Assembly (NCBI GenBank): GCA_013289685.1
Contig: JABCZL010000010.1
Location: 236,017-300,016, forward strand
Origin: Acidobacteriota bacterium
GTDB taxonomy: Bacteria; Acidobacteriota; Terriglobia; Terriglobales; Acidobacteriaceae
Length of the DNA stretch: 64,000 nt
Direction of reading: 5' to 3'
Shown: piece after piece, positions 45,690 through 54,712 of the stretch
Layout of the letters: each line of letters opens with the position of its first letter
Numbering within the stretch: position 1 is the stretch's first letter
Translations under genes and position numbers: made by a program
Notes under the pieces: model-generated
What the model was told of the DNA's origin: nothing
Seen by the model: only the letters and a program-made list of their open reading frames with translations
The model's database searches: none

Positions 45690-46496
45690 ATGAAAATCCC
45701 GGCGCTCATGTTGCTGACTTTCATCGCTCTCTCCGCCCCAGGAAGAGCCGCCGCCCAATCCCAGCCAGAAGAGGTTGTCTTTCCCGGCGACGGACGGCAG
45801 TTGCACGGCTTTCTCTGGAAACCGGCGGGCAGCGGTCCTTTTCGTGCGATCGTCTGGAATCACGGCAGCGAGAAGCTTCCGGGCTCCGAACCGGCGCTGG
45901 CCAATTTTTACACCGCCCATGCCTACGTGTTTTTTGTTCCGCATCGCCGAGGCCAAGGCCGCTCCCCGGGAGACTACATCCAGGATCAGATCGCGCATGC
46001 CCCTCCGGGCCAGCGTGCCCAGCGCATGATCGACTTGCAAGAGGCCGAGGTCGACGACGTTATTGCCGGCTTGAATTATCTGAAGTCTCTGCCCTTCGTC
46101 GATCCCGCGAAGATCGCCATTTCAGGATGCTCCTACGGTGGCATCCAAACCCTGCTGGCCGGCGAGCGCGACCTGGGGGTAAAGGCGCTGGTGCCGTTCG
46201 CTCCGGGAGCGATGTCGTGGGGGCAAAACCCGTTCCTCGAAGACGTCCTGATTCGCGCGGTCGATCGCGCCCGAGCGCCCGTGTTCCTGATTCAGGCGGA
46301 AAACGATTTCAGTCTCGATCCCAGCCACGTCTTGAGCAAAGAGGCGAATAAGAAGCACAAAGAATTTCAATCCAAGATCTACCCAGCCTTCGGCAAGATC
46401 CATCACGATGGCCATTGGGGATTCTGTTCCTCGGCGACAGAAGTGTGGGGAGCGGATGTGCTGGCCTTTCTCGACGCACAGATGAAGGCTCAGTGA
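45690..46496 (+). CDS. secreted alpha/beta-hydrolase, dienelactone-hydrolase-like
   Basis: 268 residues with a signal peptide (MKIPALMLLTFIALSAPGRAAAQ). The fold elements are in order: IVWNHGSEKLPG oxyanion region, nucleophile elbow SGCSYGGIQT (Ser near 149), acid AENDFSLDP and the C-terminal His in HHDGHWGF. It resembles exported peptidase/esterase-type DLH proteins; the substrate is unknown. A decayed copy of its 3' third lies 2.7 kb downstream at 49031-49245. Confidence 0.85.
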   Translation: MKIPALMLLTFIALSAPGRAAAQSQPEEVVFPGDGRQLHGFLWKPAGSGPFRAIVWNHGSEKLPGSEPALANFYTAHAYVFFVPHRRGQGRSPGDYIQDQIAHAPPGQRAQRMIDLQEAEVDDVIAGLNYLKSLPFVDPAKIAISGCSYGGIQTLLAGERDLGVKALVPFAPGAMSWGQNPFLEDVLIRAVDRARAPVFLIQAENDFSLDPSHVLSKEANKKHKEFQSKIYPAFGKIHHDGHWGFCSSATEVWGADVLAFLDAQMKAQ

Positions 46497-46570
46497 AGTT
46501 CTCTCAACGCCGCCCCGTCAGCATGCCGATGCCGTAATTACTGCGCCTCGCCGTCGTGCCGAGCGGCGGC

Positions 46571-48802
46571 TTACTGCACGACCTGGCTGACGGATGCTGT
46601 GCTCTTGGCGATGTTGGAATCTCCTTGATACGTCACGGTAACCGTGCTCGTCCCCGCCGGTACCGATGACGTCGTCAGTCTTGCTTTGCCGCTGCTGAGT
46701 TGTGCTGTCCCCAGCACAGTCTTCCCCGCGCTGAACGTGACTGGCCCGGTCGGGACCACGGTTGGCGAAGTGATCGTCGCCGTGAACTTCACCGCCTGCC
46801 CTTGCGCGGACGGGTTCGGCGACGAAGTGAGCGTGGCCGCACTCGTGGTCTCCAGCACCACCTGGTTCAGCACGGCGGATGTGCTGCGCAGGTTCGCCGC
46901 GTCGCCCGCGTACACCGCCGTCAGCGGATAGGAGTCGGCATTGAGATTGGATTTGGTGAGAGTCGCGACACCGCTACTGTTGAGTGTTGCCGAACCAATC
47001 GAGTAGATACTCCACTTGAAGTTGACTTTCCCCGTCGGCGTGATTGAACCGGCTGAGGTGACCGTCGCGGTCCAAGTTACTTTCTGACCGTAGGTGGAGG
47101 GGTTCAGGCTGGAGATAATGGAGGTCGATGTCGTGAACTTGCTGGCCGGGTTCACAACTTGCTTGAGCCCGGGTGACGTGCTGGCAACGAAAGTGGAATC
47201 TCCGGGATAGGTGGCAGTAATCGTGAACGTGCCTGCGGGCAGCGAGGAGGTGGTCAGGGACGCGCTGCCTCCGCTCAGTGATCCGGTGCCTAAGACTGCC
47301 GATCCATTGTTGAAGGTGACGACCTCTCCGTAGGGTGGTGTTCCGGCCGTAGAACTCACTGTGGCCGTGAAGGTGACTGCCTGCCCGACCAGCGAAGGAT
47401 TGGGCGAGGAGATCAGCTTTGTGGCGGTGGGAGTGCTGAAGATGGTGTTGTTTATTAGCACCCCAACGAATCCCTTTAGCGGCCTCGCGGCGCTGAGCTG
47501 CAAATTTGCGGCCACCAGATCAGGCTTGCCATCGCCATTCACATCCGCAACCGCTAAAGACCAAGCGTAGTAGCCGCCGGAACCGAACACAACTTCGGGC
47601 TGGAAGGTTCCATCCCCATTACCCAGGAACACGCCGATCCCGCCGTCTCCCTTGCTGTCAATTTGAAAGGTCACCGCCAGCAGATCTAGCTTGCCGTCGC
47701 CATTCACGTCCGCCACAGCCACGGAAGGATTGCCAAGCCCAGTTGCTCCCCCATAGGTCACTACCGGCTGGAAAGTCCCATCACCGTTTCCCAACACGAC
47801 GCTCACGTTGCCACTCTCGCCATCCATTGCCACGACGTCCAGCTTGCCATCCCCATTCACGTCTGCAACCGCGATTGAACTGGCCCCCAGCCCGCCAAAA
47901 CTATAGTTTACTTCTGGCTGGAAGGTCCCATCGCCGTTACCCAATAGCACGCCTATACCACCCGCAACTCCAAGGAGCAAGTCGGGCTTGCCGTCGCCGT
48001 TTACATCCGCAATCGCGACCGCCGTTGCCTGATCCGCTGATATGTTCTTCACCGGTTGGAAGGTTCCGTCACCATTGCCCAATAGCAAGCCCACGATGCC
48101 GTTGCTCGTCTCCACCAAATCCGGTTTGCCATCTCCGTTTATGTCTGCCACCGCAACGGCATAGGCAGTGCTCGAGCCTGTGCTGTACGACACGCCCGGC
48201 TGGAAGGTTCCGTCGCCGTTCCCCAAAAGCACACCCACTCCGCCGACAGAACAATTTGATCGACTAAAGCACTGGTTCGCCACCACAAGATCGGGTTTCC
48301 CATCGCCGTTCACATCCGCGACTACCACTTCCTCGGACCTGGGTCCACCCGAACTATAGGTCACGGCCGGTTGGAAAGTGCCGTCGCCGTTGCCCAGCAG
48401 CACGCCCACGCTGGAATTCAAGTAGCACGTGATGCTGCCGGGGCAATAATTCGCCACTAGCAGATCAGGCTTGCCGTCGCCGTTCACGTCTGCGACCGCA
48501 ATGGAAAACGCTTCGTAGCCTCCCGAGTAATAAGACACGGCCGGCAGGAAAGAGAGAGAACTACCCGGGGTTGTCGAAGGAGAGTGGATTGTCCGCTCTT
48601 GCAATGGGCTCGCAGCGGCAGCGTCTTCCGGCGGTATCAGATCCATTCTCGGCGGTGTTTCGTGGCCCGCCGACGCAACCACAGCAGCACTCTTCGACTG
48701 CCCTGCACCCTTCACTTGTGCTGGGGCGGACACAATGGTGAGCGTGGCGAGTGCGATCAGCACCGCGGCGAAGAATATCTTCAATTGTGTGTGATTCCGC
48801 AT
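46571..48802 (-). CDS. secreted FG-GAP (VCBS) repeat protein with Ig-like domains
   Basis: 743 residues. Signal peptide 1-29 (ending SAPAQ). Residues 85-440 hold seven FG-GAP units built on VADVNGDGKPDLL, each followed by GVLLGNGDGTFQP; these are calcium-binding blades of a propeller. Residues 455-743 hold three bacterial Ig-like domains, each starting near SSxNPSxxGQxVxFTATV and containing a TYPGDS/YAGD-type motif. The ATG follows AGGAGATCGCC. It is likely an exported surface or matrix protein; the ligand is unknown. Confidence 0.9.
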   Translation of the reverse strand: MRNHTQLKIFFAAVLIALATLTIVSAPAQVKGAGQSKSAAVVASAGHETPPRMDLIPPEDAAAASPLQERTIHSPSTTPGSSLSFLPAVSYYSGGYEAFSIAVADVNGDGKPDLLVANYCPGSITCYLNSSVGVLLGNGDGTFQPAVTYSSGGPRSEEVVVADVNGDGKPDLVVANQCFSRSNCSVGGVGVLLGNGDGTFQPGVSYSTGSSTAYAVAVADINGDGKPDLVETSNGIVGLLLGNGDGTFQPVKNISADQATAVAIADVNGDGKPDLLLGVAGGIGVLLGNGDGTFQPEVNYSFGGLGASSIAVADVNGDGKLDVVAMDGESGNVSVVLGNGDGTFQPVVTYGGATGLGNPSVAVADVNGDGKLDLLAVTFQIDSKGDGGIGVFLGNGDGTFQPEVVFGSGGYYAWSLAVADVNGDGKPDLVAANLQLSAARPLKGFVGVLINNTIFSTPTATKLISSPNPSLVGQAVTFTATVSSTAGTPPYGEVVTFNNGSAVLGTGSLSGGSASLTTSSLPAGTFTITATYPGDSTFVASTSPGLKQVVNPASKFTTSTSIISSLNPSTYGQKVTWTATVTSAGSITPTGKVNFKWSIYSIGSATLNSSGVATLTKSNLNADSYPLTAVYAGDAANLRSTSAVLNQVVLETTSAATLTSSPNPSAQGQAVKFTATITSPTVVPTGPVTFSAGKTVLGTAQLSSGKARLTTSSVPAGTSTVTVTYQGDSNIAKSTASVSQVVQ

Positions 48803-49030
48803 GGCGATCTCCTTCTAAGTCCACGAGGATTGGGCACGCGCGCATTCGTGGACTGCCCCGAAGAACAAGAACGGCCAGCTCAGACAGAATCGGCTTTCCA
48901 GGAGAGACTCTGGTGAGGTATTCGCGATCTACCGGAGGACAATGCGCCCTCCCGGAAGGGTTGTCAAGGGTGTACATGGACGCCAAAGATCCGAGCAAGT
49001 CCGTAGTCATCACCTAGATCGAGCAATGGT
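48803..49030. other. non-coding region upstream of the FG-GAP gene
   Basis: It carries the AGGAG ribosome-binding site and presumably the promoter of the FG-GAP gene on the minus strand, then about 150 bp with no supported gene. Short open frames here on either strand lack a start context or homology. Confidence 0.5.
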
Positions 49031-49245
49031 CCTTTTGATTCAGGCCGAGAACGACTAAAGTCTTGCCCCCGGGCCATGCTTTGACCAAGGAAGCCGCTAA
49101 GAAGCACAAAGATTTTCAATCCAAGATCTAACCCGGCATTCGGCAAGACCGGACATGACGGAAACGGGGATTCTGTTCCACGGCCACCGACGTTTGGGAG
49201 CCGACGTGCTGGCCTTTCTCGGCGCAGCAGATGAACGCGCCTTGA
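49031..49245 (+). pseudogene. decayed 3' fragment of a dienelactone-hydrolase-like gene
   Basis: The sequence aligns over about 215 bp with the end of the secreted hydrolase gene (about 46285-46496). Shared stretches include TTGATTCAGGC, AAGAAGCACAAAG, TTTCAATCCAAGATCTA, GGGGATTCTGTTCC and GTGCTGGCCTTTCTCG. The copy has an in-frame TAA right after GAGAACGAC, another TAA where the parent reads TAC, and frameshifts. No 5' part is present. It is a truncated duplicate, not a gene. Confidence 0.85.
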
Positions 49246-49360
49246 AGATGTTGGGGCCGAAGTACCGAAAGGCTTGGAACTGGGTGCTATCTGCGCCGCA
49301 CGTAACGGTGTAAACTCACCTGCTCGATCGAAATACAGCCGCGCTTGAGGAGCACTCTTG

Positions 49361-50335
49361 ATGGACCCAAATATCCCTGCCGGAATCATCCTTGGTTTGA
49401 TTGCCTGGTTTCTACTGCGCTACCTGGCTGGCGGCATTTATACCGTCGATCAGAACGAGCGCGCGGTGAAGACCAACTTCGGTCGCGCCGAAAGAATCCC
49501 CGGAGCCACCACCCTCAACGATCCCATCTCGGCCGGGCTCGACGCCGAGGAAAAGCAGCGCTACCAGTATCCCCAGGTTCGCGTCATTATGCCGGGGGGG
49601 CCTTATTTCAAGTGGCCGTGGCAAAGGATTTACAAGGTTTCGATCGCCACTCAGACCGTCAATATGGCATTCGATCCCGACACCCCCGGCGCCAATCAAG
49701 CCGGCACTATCGTGGACGCCGTGACGAAGGACCAGCTCAACACCGGACTCACCGGCCAGATCCGCTACCGTATTTCCGAGCGGAATCTCTATGCCAAGAT
49801 TTTCGGCGTCAAGAATCCCATCGCTCATGTCATGGGCTATTTCGTTTCCGTGTTGCGCGAGCGCATTGCCACCTTCGAAGCGCCCGCCGCTGCCGGCGTT
49901 GACCCCACCACGAGCGGCATCTCTATTAATGACCTTCGCAAGAATCTCCGCGACCTCAACGAACACATGGACCGCGAGTGCAGTTCTTCCGAGGCTCGCT
50001 ATGGCATCGTACTTGACGCCTCCTTGATCACCGGCATCGACCCGCCGCCCGAGGTCGAGTCCGCGCTCGCCGCCATCAACACCGCGCACAATATGGTTTC
50101 GTCCGACGTCAGTCTCGCGCAGGCCACCGCCGACCAGCGCATCGAGCAGTCCAAGCGCGCCGCCGAAATTGAAACCCTCAAAGCTCAAGCTGAAGTCCAG
50201 CCGCTTATTTCTCTGGCAGATCAATTATCCGCACTCAAAGGGACCGGGGAAGGAGCCTTGCGCGCGTACGTTCGCAACGTGCGTCTCGGCCTTTTCGGCA
50301 ATGCCCAGCAGGTTGTCGTGGAGACCAAGCAATGA
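49361..50335 (+). CDS. SPFH/Band 7 (prohibitin-stomatin-like) protein 1
   Basis: 324 residues. An N-terminal transmembrane helix (about 7-26) is followed by the SPFH domain (TVDQNERAVKTNFGRAE, GPYFKWPWQRIYKVSIATQTVNM). A helical region with coiled-coil character (TADQRIEQSKRAAEIETLKAQ) ends the protein. Such proteins form membrane-bound oligomeric scaffolds, often with proteases. I chose the ATG at 49361 after GAGGAG over a TTG one codon earlier. It overlaps the next SPFH gene by ATGA, like an HflK/HflC pair, but the sequences are not clear HflKC. Confidence 0.88.
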   Translation: MDPNIPAGIILGLIAWFLLRYLAGGIYTVDQNERAVKTNFGRAERIPGATTLNDPISAGLDAEEKQRYQYPQVRVIMPGGPYFKWPWQRIYKVSIATQTVNMAFDPDTPGANQAGTIVDAVTKDQLNTGLTGQIRYRISERNLYAKIFGVKNPIAHVMGYFVSVLRERIATFEAPAAAGVDPTTSGISINDLRKNLRDLNEHMDRECSSSEARYGIVLDASLITGIDPPPEVESALAAINTAHNMVSSDVSLAQATADQRIEQSKRAAEIETLKAQAEVQPLISLADQLSALKGTGEGALRAYVRNVRLGLFGNAQQVVVETKQ

Positions 50336-51279
50336 CTCTACTTATCGCCGCTGCTGTCACATTCTTCGCCTGCTTCGTCCTGGTACCCGTGGTCTTCTGG
50401 TTGCTGCGTTTTTTCGGGTTCTATGCGATCGTGGAAGAGCGCACGTGCAATGTCTATGTCCTGTTCGGCAAGGTCGTGGCGGTCATCGATGAACCCGGGT
50501 TGCACCTTCTCCTCTTCAAGCTGGGCTTGAAGGCGCCGATTGTCCGCTGGCTCGGTAAGCTGTATGTCCTCGATATGCGAATCGACCAGCAATATCTGCG
50601 CAGCCAGCCGGTGAACTCCGAAGAAGGCGCGCCCATGGGCATCGGCATCTGGTATGAGATGTTCATCAGCGATCCGGTCGCGTTCCTGTTCAAGAACGCC
50701 GATCCGCGCGGCTCGCTGGCTACCAACGTCAGCAATTCCACCGTCCGTTGCCTCAGCAACCTGAAGCTCGCCGACCTGCTGCAAAACCGCCACGCCATGA
50801 GTCAGACCGTGCGTACCGAAGTTTCCCCGCAATCGCACGACTGGGGGTACAAGCTGGGTTCGGTCTACATCCGCAAGGTCCACTTTCGCGACGCCCAAAT
50901 GATCGAGCAGATCGAAGAGAAAGTCGTGAACCGGCTACGCCAGGTCACTTCCTCGATTAAGCAAGACGGCTCCAACCAGGTGAGCATCATTACCAGCACC
51001 GCCGAGCGCCAGGCGGCCGTTGAATTTGCGAAAGCCGCCGCCATGCGGCCTCGCATTGTTGGAGAGGCACTCAACAGAGTCGCGGCGGATCCCGATGTCG
51101 AAGAGGCGATGTTCGAGATTCTCGAGATTCAGAAGATCATCGACAGCAAGGCGCGCATCACGCTGATTCCAGAGAAAGGCGGCATACTTCCCGAACTGCT
51201 GGCTTCTACTTCTCGTTCGACGGACGCACCGTCGCCATCACCTGCGCGCCCGAAGGGTCCTGCCACCGCCCAGAGTTAA
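50332..51279 (+). CDS. SPFH/Band 7 protein 2
   Basis: 315 residues: two hydrophobic stretches near 3-35, then an SPFH domain (YAIVEERTCNVYVLFGKVVAVIDEPGLHLL, WLGKLYVLDMRIDQQYLRSQPVNSEEGAPMGIGIWYEMFI). A C-terminal helical part (QIEEKVVNRLRQVTSSIKQDG, STAERQAAVEFAKAAAMRP) and a Ser/Pro-rich tail follow. Its ATG lies within the stop of SPFH protein 1 (ATGA), so the pair is made together and probably forms a hetero-oligomer (inferred). No adjacent protease gene is seen. Confidence 0.87.
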   Translation: MTLLIAAAVTFFACFVLVPVVFWLLRFFGFYAIVEERTCNVYVLFGKVVAVIDEPGLHLLLFKLGLKAPIVRWLGKLYVLDMRIDQQYLRSQPVNSEEGAPMGIGIWYEMFISDPVAFLFKNADPRGSLATNVSNSTVRCLSNLKLADLLQNRHAMSQTVRTEVSPQSHDWGYKLGSVYIRKVHFRDAQMIEQIEEKVVNRLRQVTSSIKQDGSNQVSIITSTAERQAAVEFAKAAAMRPRIVGEALNRVAADPDVEEAMFEILEIQKIIDSKARITLIPEKGGILPELLASTSRSTDAPSPSPARPKGPATAQS

Positions 51280-51341
51280 CAAGGGAGTCCAGTTCGTGCC
51301 GGTGACACTTGCCGTCGAGTAGACTATCCGCGGAGAATCAC

Positions 51342-52682
51342 ATGCCAAGCGCCCGACACTCCAAGCTCGTCAGATGCAGCCTCGCAATCGCCTTCGCAGC
51401 TTCCACTATTTTCGCGGCACACCGAGCTCAAGCCCAGGCCGACTACCAGCCCACCCCTGAGAACCTGCAAGCCCGCCGCGAATTCCAGGACATGAAGTTC
51501 GGTATGTTCATTCACTGGGGCGTCTACAGCGTGCTCGGAGACGGCGAATGGGTCTTCCACGAGCGCCATCTCAAAGTCGACGAATACAATCGCCTGCCTG
51601 CATTTTTCGATCCCGAGAAATTCGACGCCCAGGCCTGGGTTGCCCTCGTCAAAGCAGCCGGCATGAAATACATCACCATCACCTCGCGCCATCACGACGG
51701 CTTCGCCATGTTCGACTCGAAAGTTTCCGACTGGAACATCGTGCAGCGGACGCCGTATAAGAAAGACCCGCTGAAAATGCTGGCCGACGAGTGTCACCGC
51801 CAGGGCATCAAGCTCTTCTTTTATTATTCGCAGCTCGACTGGCACAATCCCGACTACTTCCCGCGCGGCGCAACTAGCTGGAATAACGGCCGCCCCGACC
51901 ACGGCGACTGGAACGCCTACCTCGACACCTATATGGACGGCCAGTTGACCGAGCTACTCACCAACTATGGCCCCATCGGCGGCATCTGGTTCGACGGCAT
52001 GTGGGACAAGCCCGACGCCGACTGGCATCTCACCAAGACCTACGCGCTCATTCATCAGCTACAGCCAGCCGCGCTCATTATTCCCAACCATCATCAGACG
52101 CCGCGCCCCGGCGAAGACGTGCAGACCTTCGAGCGCGATCTCCCCGGCCAGAACACCGCCGGATTCAATACCAAGTATGTGAGCACGAACATCCCGCTGG
52201 AAAGTTCCGACACACTCAACGGCGCCTGGGGATTCAACATCGGCGACAGCAACTACAAGAGTCGGGAAGAATTGGTGCGCAAGCTGGTCCGCGCGGCCGG
52301 AAACAACTCTAACTTGCTGCTGAACATCGGGCCGTACCCGAACGGTGAGATTGATCCGCAGTTCGTCAGCCGCCTGCACGCCGTCGGCGACTGGCTCGCA
52401 AAATACGGAGACTCGATCTACGGAACTCGCGGAGGCCCCATCCCGCCCGGCGATTGGGGAGTCACTACGCAAAAAGAAAATAAGATCTACGTCCACGTAC
52501 TGAATTGGGGATCTCCCCTGCTGGCCCTGCCGCCGATCGCTGGGAAAATATCAGCGGCGCAGGTGATGATCGACGGCGCCAAAGCCGACGTCACGCAAAA
52601 CCCAGAGGGCGTAATCCTGAAACTCCCCGCCCCGAAGACCGACGAAATCGACCGCGTGATCGTGCTGACTGTCGCCAAATAG
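51342..52682 (+). CDS. alpha-L-fucosidase, GH29, secreted
   Basis: 446 residues with a signal peptide ending near FAAHRAQAQA. Hallmark GH29 segments are MKFGMFIHWGVYSVLGDGEWV, YITITSRHHDGFAMFDSKVSDWN, DTYMDGQLTELLTNYGPIGGIWFDGMWD (nucleophile Asp in FDG) and NSNLLLNIGPYPNGEIDP. It hydrolyses terminal alpha-L-fucose from glycans in the periplasm or outside. I chose the ATG at 51342 over an upstream frame start at 51309. It converges with the Gfo/Idh gene, and a REP palindrome separates the stops. Confidence 0.93.
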   Translation: MPSARHSKLVRCSLAIAFAASTIFAAHRAQAQADYQPTPENLQARREFQDMKFGMFIHWGVYSVLGDGEWVFHERHLKVDEYNRLPAFFDPEKFDAQAWVALVKAAGMKYITITSRHHDGFAMFDSKVSDWNIVQRTPYKKDPLKMLADECHRQGIKLFFYYSQLDWHNPDYFPRGATSWNNGRPDHGDWNAYLDTYMDGQLTELLTNYGPIGGIWFDGMWDKPDADWHLTKTYALIHQLQPAALIIPNHHQTPRPGEDVQTFERDLPGQNTAGFNTKYVSTNIPLESSDTLNGAWGFNIGDSNYKSREELVRKLVRAAGNNSNLLLNIGPYPNGEIDPQFVSRLHAVGDWLAKYGDSIYGTRGGPIPPGDWGVTTQKENKIYVHVLNWGSPLLALPPIAGKISAAQVMIDGAKADVTQNPEGVILKLPAPKTDEIDRVIVLTVAK

Positions 52683-52785
52683 CTTGTCATCCTGAGCGGC
52701 GTCTTTTTGCCGCGAAGGATCTATGCAACTGGCGGGAAGTGCCTAGATCCTTCGCGCGCAAAGAACGCGCGCTCAGGATGACAAA
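52683..52785. repeat. palindromic REP-like element between convergent genes (possible bidirectional terminator)
   Basis: TTGTCATCCTGAGCG at the left end is mirrored by CGCTCAGGATGACAA at the right end. Inner arms CGCGAAGGATCTA and TAGATCCTTCGCG also pair. It begins one base after the fucosidase stop and ends 13 bp before the Gfo/Idh stop. This is the commonest style of acidobacterial intergenic repeat. Confidence 0.8.
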
Positions 52786-52797
52786 TCTGTTTTTGCT

Positions 52798-53949
52798 TCA
52801 TCCCTTCGCCGCCCACAGCCCACCGTGCTGGTAAGCCAGGTTTCCGATCTGTCCCGCGCGCGCCGCTGCGACCCCCGTCTCTACCGGCGCGTTCGGCTCT
52901 TTGCGGCTCTTCACGCAGTCGAAGAAATTCTCCATGTGTGAAATGGTGCCGTCGAGTACACTGCGTGCGCTGACCGCAGGATTCTTCTCCTCCTCCACAT
53001 GTTCACGATGAACCGTGAACCTGCTGCGATTGATCTTCAACGTCGCATCCGTCCCGCGAAATTCCAACCCACCGTCGTCGATGGACGAATTCATCATCCC
53101 CTCATACACCACATCGAAGCCGGGATAGCGAAACGCTGCCTGGATCGTATCCGGACAATCCCACTGCTCGAAAATATATTTGTCCGCGATCATCACTGCG
53201 TTCCGCGGCTGATCGGCCTTCATCGCCCAGTGCACCACATCGATCCAGTGGGTGAATAAGTCGGTCATCGCGCCGCCGCCAAAATTCCAGAACCATCGCC
53301 AGTGGTCGAACTTCTCCTGGCTGAAGGGCTGGTCAGGCGCGGATCCAAGCCAGGCCTTCCAATCGAGTGCCTCTTGATCCATCGGCTTCGGCGGCCTGCT
53401 CCGGTGATAGTTCTGCCACCAATAGGTTCTCACCTGCACCACGCGGCCCAGTCCGCCCCCCTGAATGATGTCGACCGCGTCGCGAAAATGACTCCAGCTG
53501 CGCTGCTGCATGCCGCACTGCAAAATCTGCTTGCTGGACCGCACCGCGCGGGTCAGCGTGGCGCCTTCCTCCACGGTGTGCGTGACCGGCTTTTCCAGAT
53601 AGACGTCCTTGCCCGCTTTCAGAGCCTCGACCGCCATGGGCACATGCCAGTGGTCCGGGGACGCAATAATCACCGCATCAATATCCTTGGCCAGCACTTC
53701 CCGATAATCCAAGTGCGCGGTGGCGAGACCGTTGGATTTCTGCACGATAAAGTCGCGGTTCGGGCCATACACATCGCTCACGGCCACAATCTGGTAAGGC
53801 GCGACCTTATCCGCGGCATCGAGAAGCCCCCGCATCCGGTGCCCCGCTCCAATGACTCCAATACGAAGCGTGTCGTTAGCGCCGAACACGCGGGTTGAAG
53901 CCAGCGCAGTAAGTCCACTTGCAATGATGAAATTGCGGCGAGTAATCAT
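52798..53949 (-). CDS. Gfo/Idh/MocA-family oxidoreductase with Tat signal
   Basis: 383 residues from the ATG at 53949, after GGAGGATCTATCC. The N-terminus MITRRNFIIASGLTALAST is a twin-arginine signal, so the protein is exported folded with its cofactor. A Rossmann domain (IGVIGAGHRMRGLL, AVSDVYGPNR, VIIASPDHWHVPMAVEALKAGKDVYLEKPVTHTVEE) is followed by the beta-sheet domain with WNFGGGAMTDLFTHWIDVVHW. It probably oxidises or reduces a sugar or glycoside; the substrate is unknown. Position beside the fucosidase suggests glycan work. Confidence 0.9.
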   Translation of the reverse strand: MITRRNFIIASGLTALASTRVFGANDTLRIGVIGAGHRMRGLLDAADKVAPYQIVAVSDVYGPNRDFIVQKSNGLATAHLDYREVLAKDIDAVIIASPDHWHVPMAVEALKAGKDVYLEKPVTHTVEEGATLTRAVRSSKQILQCGMQQRSWSHFRDAVDIIQGGGLGRVVQVRTYWWQNYHRSRPPKPMDQEALDWKAWLGSAPDQPFSQEKFDHWRWFWNFGGGAMTDLFTHWIDVVHWAMKADQPRNAVMIADKYIFEQWDCPDTIQAAFRYPGFDVVYEGMMNSSIDDGGLEFRGTDATLKINRSRFTVHREHVEEEKNPAVSARSVLDGTISHMENFFDCVKSRKEPNAPVETGVAAARAGQIGNLAYQHGGLWAAKG

Positions 53950-54098
53950 GGATAGATCCTCCACTCCGTTTTGTGCGGAATGATCCTATCAAGTTTTTGT
54001 CCGCTGGCAAGCGCTCAATGACCAGTGGTCAAAACGTTAAATCGTGTTTACGTCAACTGTCGTGGATTCCGGCGCACGAGCGGCGTACATTGCTGTTT

Positions 54099-54623
54099 AT
54101 GAAACGATTCAGTTGGTTGCTCTTACTGTCACTCGCCACGGTCTATCCGGCTTTCACGCAAGAAACTGCAAACAAGATGTTGAAGGTCAGTCTTCGCAGT
54201 GAAAACCCGTCGTGCAATATCAATGGCGATCTACAACTCGAAATCACTCGAGAGAATGTCGGCGCTCCTGATCTGATTGTGCCTCGCTGGTGGGGGTGGG
54301 GAGGGGGTCGGACAAATATCTGGGTCTACGACGACAAAGGTAAAGAGGTGGTGACAACGTTCTTGGCAGATGAACTGCCACCACCGCCAAAGCCTTGGGA
54401 TTTCATCCTTCTGGATAGGGGCGAGTTCGTTGGAACACGCGTGAACGAGCCGGTCAAACATTTCGTTAGCAAGCCCGGTGTGTACGAACTCGTGGTCGAG
54501 TACGCGAGTTACTGGTCCGAGCAGGATGCGAGGGAAGTGATGAAAATGCCCGATGCTCCATTCTGGTCGCGAGAACGTGGATCGTTGCTATCGAACCGCA
54601 TCAAGGTGATCGTTACCAAGTAG
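54099..54623 (+). CDS. hypothetical secreted protein
   Basis: 174 residues from the ATG at 54099, with a clear signal peptide (FSWLLLLSLATVYPAFTQ). The mature part is beta-rich (LKVSLRSENPSCNINGDLQLEITRENVG, NIWVYDDKGKEVVTTF, PGVYELVVEYASYW), resembling a single Ig-like or C2-like domain. It has a Gly/Trp-rich loop (PRWWGWGGG) and a PPPPK stretch. I do not recognise a family. It is alone, with a 150-bp upstream gap. Confidence 0.6.
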   Translation: MKRFSWLLLLSLATVYPAFTQETANKMLKVSLRSENPSCNINGDLQLEITRENVGAPDLIVPRWWGWGGGRTNIWVYDDKGKEVVTTFLADELPPPPKPWDFILLDRGEFVGTRVNEPVKHFVSKPGVYELVVEYASYWSEQDAREVMKMPDAPFWSRERGSLLSNRIKVIVTK

Positions 54624-54712
54624 TCCACTGGCGAAAGATCCCCATAGCTCTCACTGACCTCAATCGATTCCACAGCGCGTTCATCTACTCAACTTCTGCT
54701 AGAATCCCTCCC

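Noticed and set aside
47506-48267. 253-codon plus-strand frame, Arg/His/Pro-rich and repetitive
   Set aside because: Its repeats mirror the FG-GAP repeats coded on the opposite strand, so it is a shadow of them.
47500-48520. Regularly spaced repeated DNA that could suggest a CRISPR array
   Set aside because: The period corresponds to about 50 codons of FG-GAP protein units on the minus strand, with imperfect copies and coding constraint. It is not a direct-repeat/spacer array.
49031-49245. Functional small hydrolase gene
   Set aside because: Two in-frame stops and frameshifts relative to the parent gene, and no 5' part.
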